From the NCBI GenBank assembly GCA_025966295.1, contig JAOPVD010000291.1:1-8834 (forward strand): 8,834 nucleotides of DNA. The letters run 5' to 3'. Position 1 is the first letter of the stretch. Each line of letters begins with the position of its first letter. The position numbers were made by a program, and so were the translations under genes. Origin of the DNA: Frankiales bacterium. GTDB lineage: Bacteria; Actinomycetota; Actinomycetes; Mycobacteriales; SCTD01. This document shows positions 6,207-8,834 of this stretch, piece by piece. Below the pieces are notes generated by a model, which worked only from the letters and a program-made list of their open reading frames with translations, did not search any database and was not told the DNA's origin.

Positions 6207-6815
6207 TCAGGTCGGCGTACCCGCAGCAGCGTCCGGTACGGCGACGCCGTCGACCACGTCCTGGGCCACCGTGCGCATCGATCGGCGCTGGTCCATCGAG
6301 GCCCGCTGGATCCAGCGGAAGGCCTCCGGCTCGGTCATGCCGTGCTCGGTCTGGAGCACGCCCTTGGCCCGGTCGACCAGCTTGCGGGCCTCGAAGCGGC
6401 CGGTGAGGTCGGCCACCTCGGACTCGAGGGCGACGATCTCGGCGAACCGGGACACCGCCATCTCGATGGTCGGCAGCAGGTCCTTTTTCTGGAACGGCTT
6501 GACCAGGTAGGCCATCGCGCCGGCCTCGCGGGCCCGCTCCACCAGGTCGCGGTCGCTGAAGGCGGTGAGGATGACGACCGGGGCGATGCGGGCGGTGACG
6601 ACCTGCTCGGCCGCGGAGATGCCGTCGAGCACCGGCATCTTGACGTCCAGGATGACCAGGTCGGGGCGGAGCTCGGTGGCGAGCCGGACGGCCGTCTGGC
6701 CGTCGCCGGCCTCACCGACCACGGCGTAGCCCTCTTCCTCGAGCATCTCCTTCAGGTCGAGGCGGATGAGGGCCTCGTCCTCGGCGATCAGCACCCGGCG
6801 GGTTGTGGTGGACAC
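6207..6815 (-). CDS. pdtaR: ANTAR-domain response regulator, PdtaR-like
   Basis: This is a two-component response regulator with an RNA-binding output. It has 202 residues, close to Mycobacterium tuberculosis PdtaR (about 205). The receiver domain spans 7-125: acidic pocket Glu12-Asp13, phospho-acceptor Asp57 in LVILDVKMP, Thr84 in ILTAFSD and Lys106 in YLVKPF, so all phosphorylation residues are intact. A helical linker (about 118-140) leads to an ANTAR domain at about 135-192, with RKLVDRAKGVLQTEHGMTEP and AFRWIQRASMD matching PdtaR closely. ANTAR proteins bind paired hairpins in nascent RNA and prevent termination; phosphorylation would come from a PdtaS-type kinase not present here. The GTG start has no SD but lies 7 bases after a -10-like TAGCCT, suggesting leaderless mRNA. 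It precedes livJ by 141 bases on the same strand. The family is very likely; the targets are unknown. Confidence 0.93.
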   Translation of the reverse strand: MSTTTRRVLIAEDEALIRLDLKEMLEEEGYAVVGEAGDGQTAVRLATELRPDLVILDVKMPVLDGISAAEQVVTARIAPVVILTAFSDRDLVERAREAGAMAYLVKPFQKKDLLPTIEMAVSRFAEIVALESEVADLTGRFEARKLVDRAKGVLQTEHGMTEPEAFRWIQRASMDQRRSMRTVAQDVVDGVAVPDAAAGTPT

Positions 6816-6822
6816 CTGCTGC

Positions 6823-6828
6823 AGGCTA
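6823..6828 (-). promoter_or_regulatory. -10 box of a probable leaderless promoter for the response regulator
   Basis: Minus-strand TAGCCT (6828 to 6823) is followed by 7 bases and then the GTG start at 6815, the spacing expected if RNA starts on the start codon. No -35 of note is present. No purine-rich SD lies within 15 bases of the start. Confidence 0.35.
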
Positions 6829-6837
6829 CCGACCCCC

Positions 6838-6843
6838 TACGCT
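6838..6843 (+). promoter_or_regulatory. Possible -10 box for the tRNA gene
   Basis: Plus-strand TACGCT ends 10 bases before the tRNA's first base and fits TAnnnT. No matching -35 is visible at 16-19 bases. This promoter would be back-to-back with that of the response regulator. Confidence 0.25.
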
Positions 6844-6853
6844 GGCGCGGTAC

Positions 6854-6927
6854 GCCCCCGTAGCCCAACCGGCAGAGGCACGGTGCTCAAACCACCGACG
6901 GTGAGGGTTCGAATCCCTCCGGGGGCA
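6854..6927 (+). tRNA. tRNA with anticodon CAA (Leu, reads UUG), short variable loop
   Basis: A full cloverleaf of 74 bases is present. The acceptor stem GCCCCCG (6854-6860) pairs perfectly with CGGGGGC (6920-6926), and A73 is at 6927. The D arm has three pairs (GCC/GGC) with C13 opposite A22, plus A14, A15, G18, G19 and a 20a base, a layout typical of tRNA-Leu. The anticodon stem CGGTG/CACCG is perfect, with loop CTCAAAC and anticodon CAA at 6888-6890. The T arm GAGGG/CCCTC carries TTCGAAT. CCA is not encoded and must be added afterwards. The variable region is only ACGGT (6898-6902). Bacterial tRNA-Leu normally carries a long variable arm of ten or more bases, so this molecule is unusual for its anticodon. 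A15 and T48 could form the A-U tertiary pair common in tRNA-Leu. That it is a tRNA is certain; that it is charged with leucine is inferred from the anticodon. Confidence 0.92.
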
Positions 6928-6956
6928 CGCTGCCCGCTGCGTTCAAGGAGGCCCAG

Positions 6957-7480
6957 GTGAGTGCCGATGCCCTGCGCATGAGGCGTTCCTCGGCTGCCCT
7001 GTCCACGCTGCTCGCGGCGGTGCTGGTGACGCCGCTCGCGACGCCGGCGAGCGCGGCCGGCAACGACTACCCGTACCGCGGCGACGCGGTCAGCCGGTCG
7101 GACAGGTGGGGCTTCACCACCCGGCAGTGCGTGAGCTTCGTGGCCTGGCGGCTGGCCCAGAGGAACCGCCCGCTCAGCAACGCCACCCAGAAGTGGGGCA
7201 ACGCCGGCCACTGGGACGAGACCGCGCGCGCCCGCAAGGTCGTGGTGACCACCAAGCCCAAGGTGGGCGCGGTGGCGCACTGGAACCCGAACGAGAAATC
7301 GCGCTTCTACCCGAGCGGCGGCGGCACCGGCACGCTCACCGCCGGCCCGGTCGGGCACGTCGCCTACGTCGCGGCCGTCCACTCCGACGGCTCGGTGCGG
7401 ATCGAGCAGTACAACCTCAGCGGCAACCGGTCGTACTCGGTGATGCGGGTCAAGGCGCCCCGCTACCTCTACCTCGGGGG

Positions 7481-7484
<4 letters not shown>
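6957..7484 (+). CDS. Secreted CHAP-domain protein (putative cell-wall amidase/endopeptidase)
   Basis: CHAP domains cleave peptidoglycan amide or peptide bonds through a Cys-His pair. The product has 175 residues. Basic residues (7-10) precede a hydrophobic Ala/Leu stretch (13-29), and TPASA-AG suggests signal-peptidase cleavage near 33. The mature protein is almost entirely one CHAP domain. It begins GNDYPYRGD, with nucleophile Cys58 in TTRQCVSFVAWRL, catalytic His134 in GPVGHVAYVAAV, and Glu150 with Asn153 in RIEQYN as likely third residues. No separate wall-binding domain is present. The GTG start has an ideal SD (AAGGAGG, 6945-6951) at 5-base spacing; the next Met (6978) lacks one. The gene lies 29 bases after the tRNA with no terminator between. 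Its stop codon overlaps that of pyk on the other strand. Export and fold are clear; the bond cut, and whether it serves the cell's own wall, are not. Confidence 0.88.

Positions 7485-8834
<1,350 letters not shown>

Overview
The window is very GC-rich DNA with near-total use of G or C at third codon positions, frequent GTG starts and TAnnnT-type -10 boxes, which points to an actinomycete (Actinomycetota). The order cannot be fixed from sequence alone. Gene content supports this: a PdtaR-type ANTAR response regulator sits between a pyruvate kinase gene and a complete branched-chain amino acid (Liv) ABC transporter operon. From memory, Streptomyces has a similar pyk / response regulator / liv order. 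No mobile element, CRISPR array or integrase is visible.

Layout, left to right: (1) 1-480, minus strand: a GNAT acetyltransferase cut by the left edge. (2) 481-738: a non-coding gap. It holds a consensus-like plus-strand promoter (605-633), a compact long-stem RNA (about 640-729) and a T-run, and looks like an undescribed small RNA gene. (3) 739-6065, minus strand: livJ-livH-livM-livG-livF. livH to livF are joined by 1-4 base stop/start overlaps, and livJ is separated from livH by a strong hairpin. (4) 6066-6206: the livJ control region, with a possible promoter, two palindromes and a leader in which the Shine-Dalgarno (SD) sequence can be paired away. (5) 6207-6815, minus strand: the pdtaR-like response regulator, apparently leaderless. 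(6) 6854-6927, plus strand: a tRNA with anticodon CAA (Leu) but a 5-nt variable loop in place of the long arm expected of bacterial tRNA-Leu. (7) 6957-7484, plus strand: a secreted CHAP-domain protein. (8) 7481-8834, minus strand: pyruvate kinase, missing its N terminus at the right edge, tail-to-tail with the CHAP gene and sharing the four bases CTAG.

Working together: LivJ is a lipoprotein that captures branched-chain or similar amino acids outside the membrane. LivH and LivM form the channel, and LivG and LivF supply ATP hydrolysis. The response regulator probably acts on RNA through its ANTAR domain; its targets cannot be named here. The core genes are ordinary. The items most worth a second look are the orphan small RNA downstream of livF, the short-arm CAA tRNA, and the overlapping hairpins around the livJ SD.
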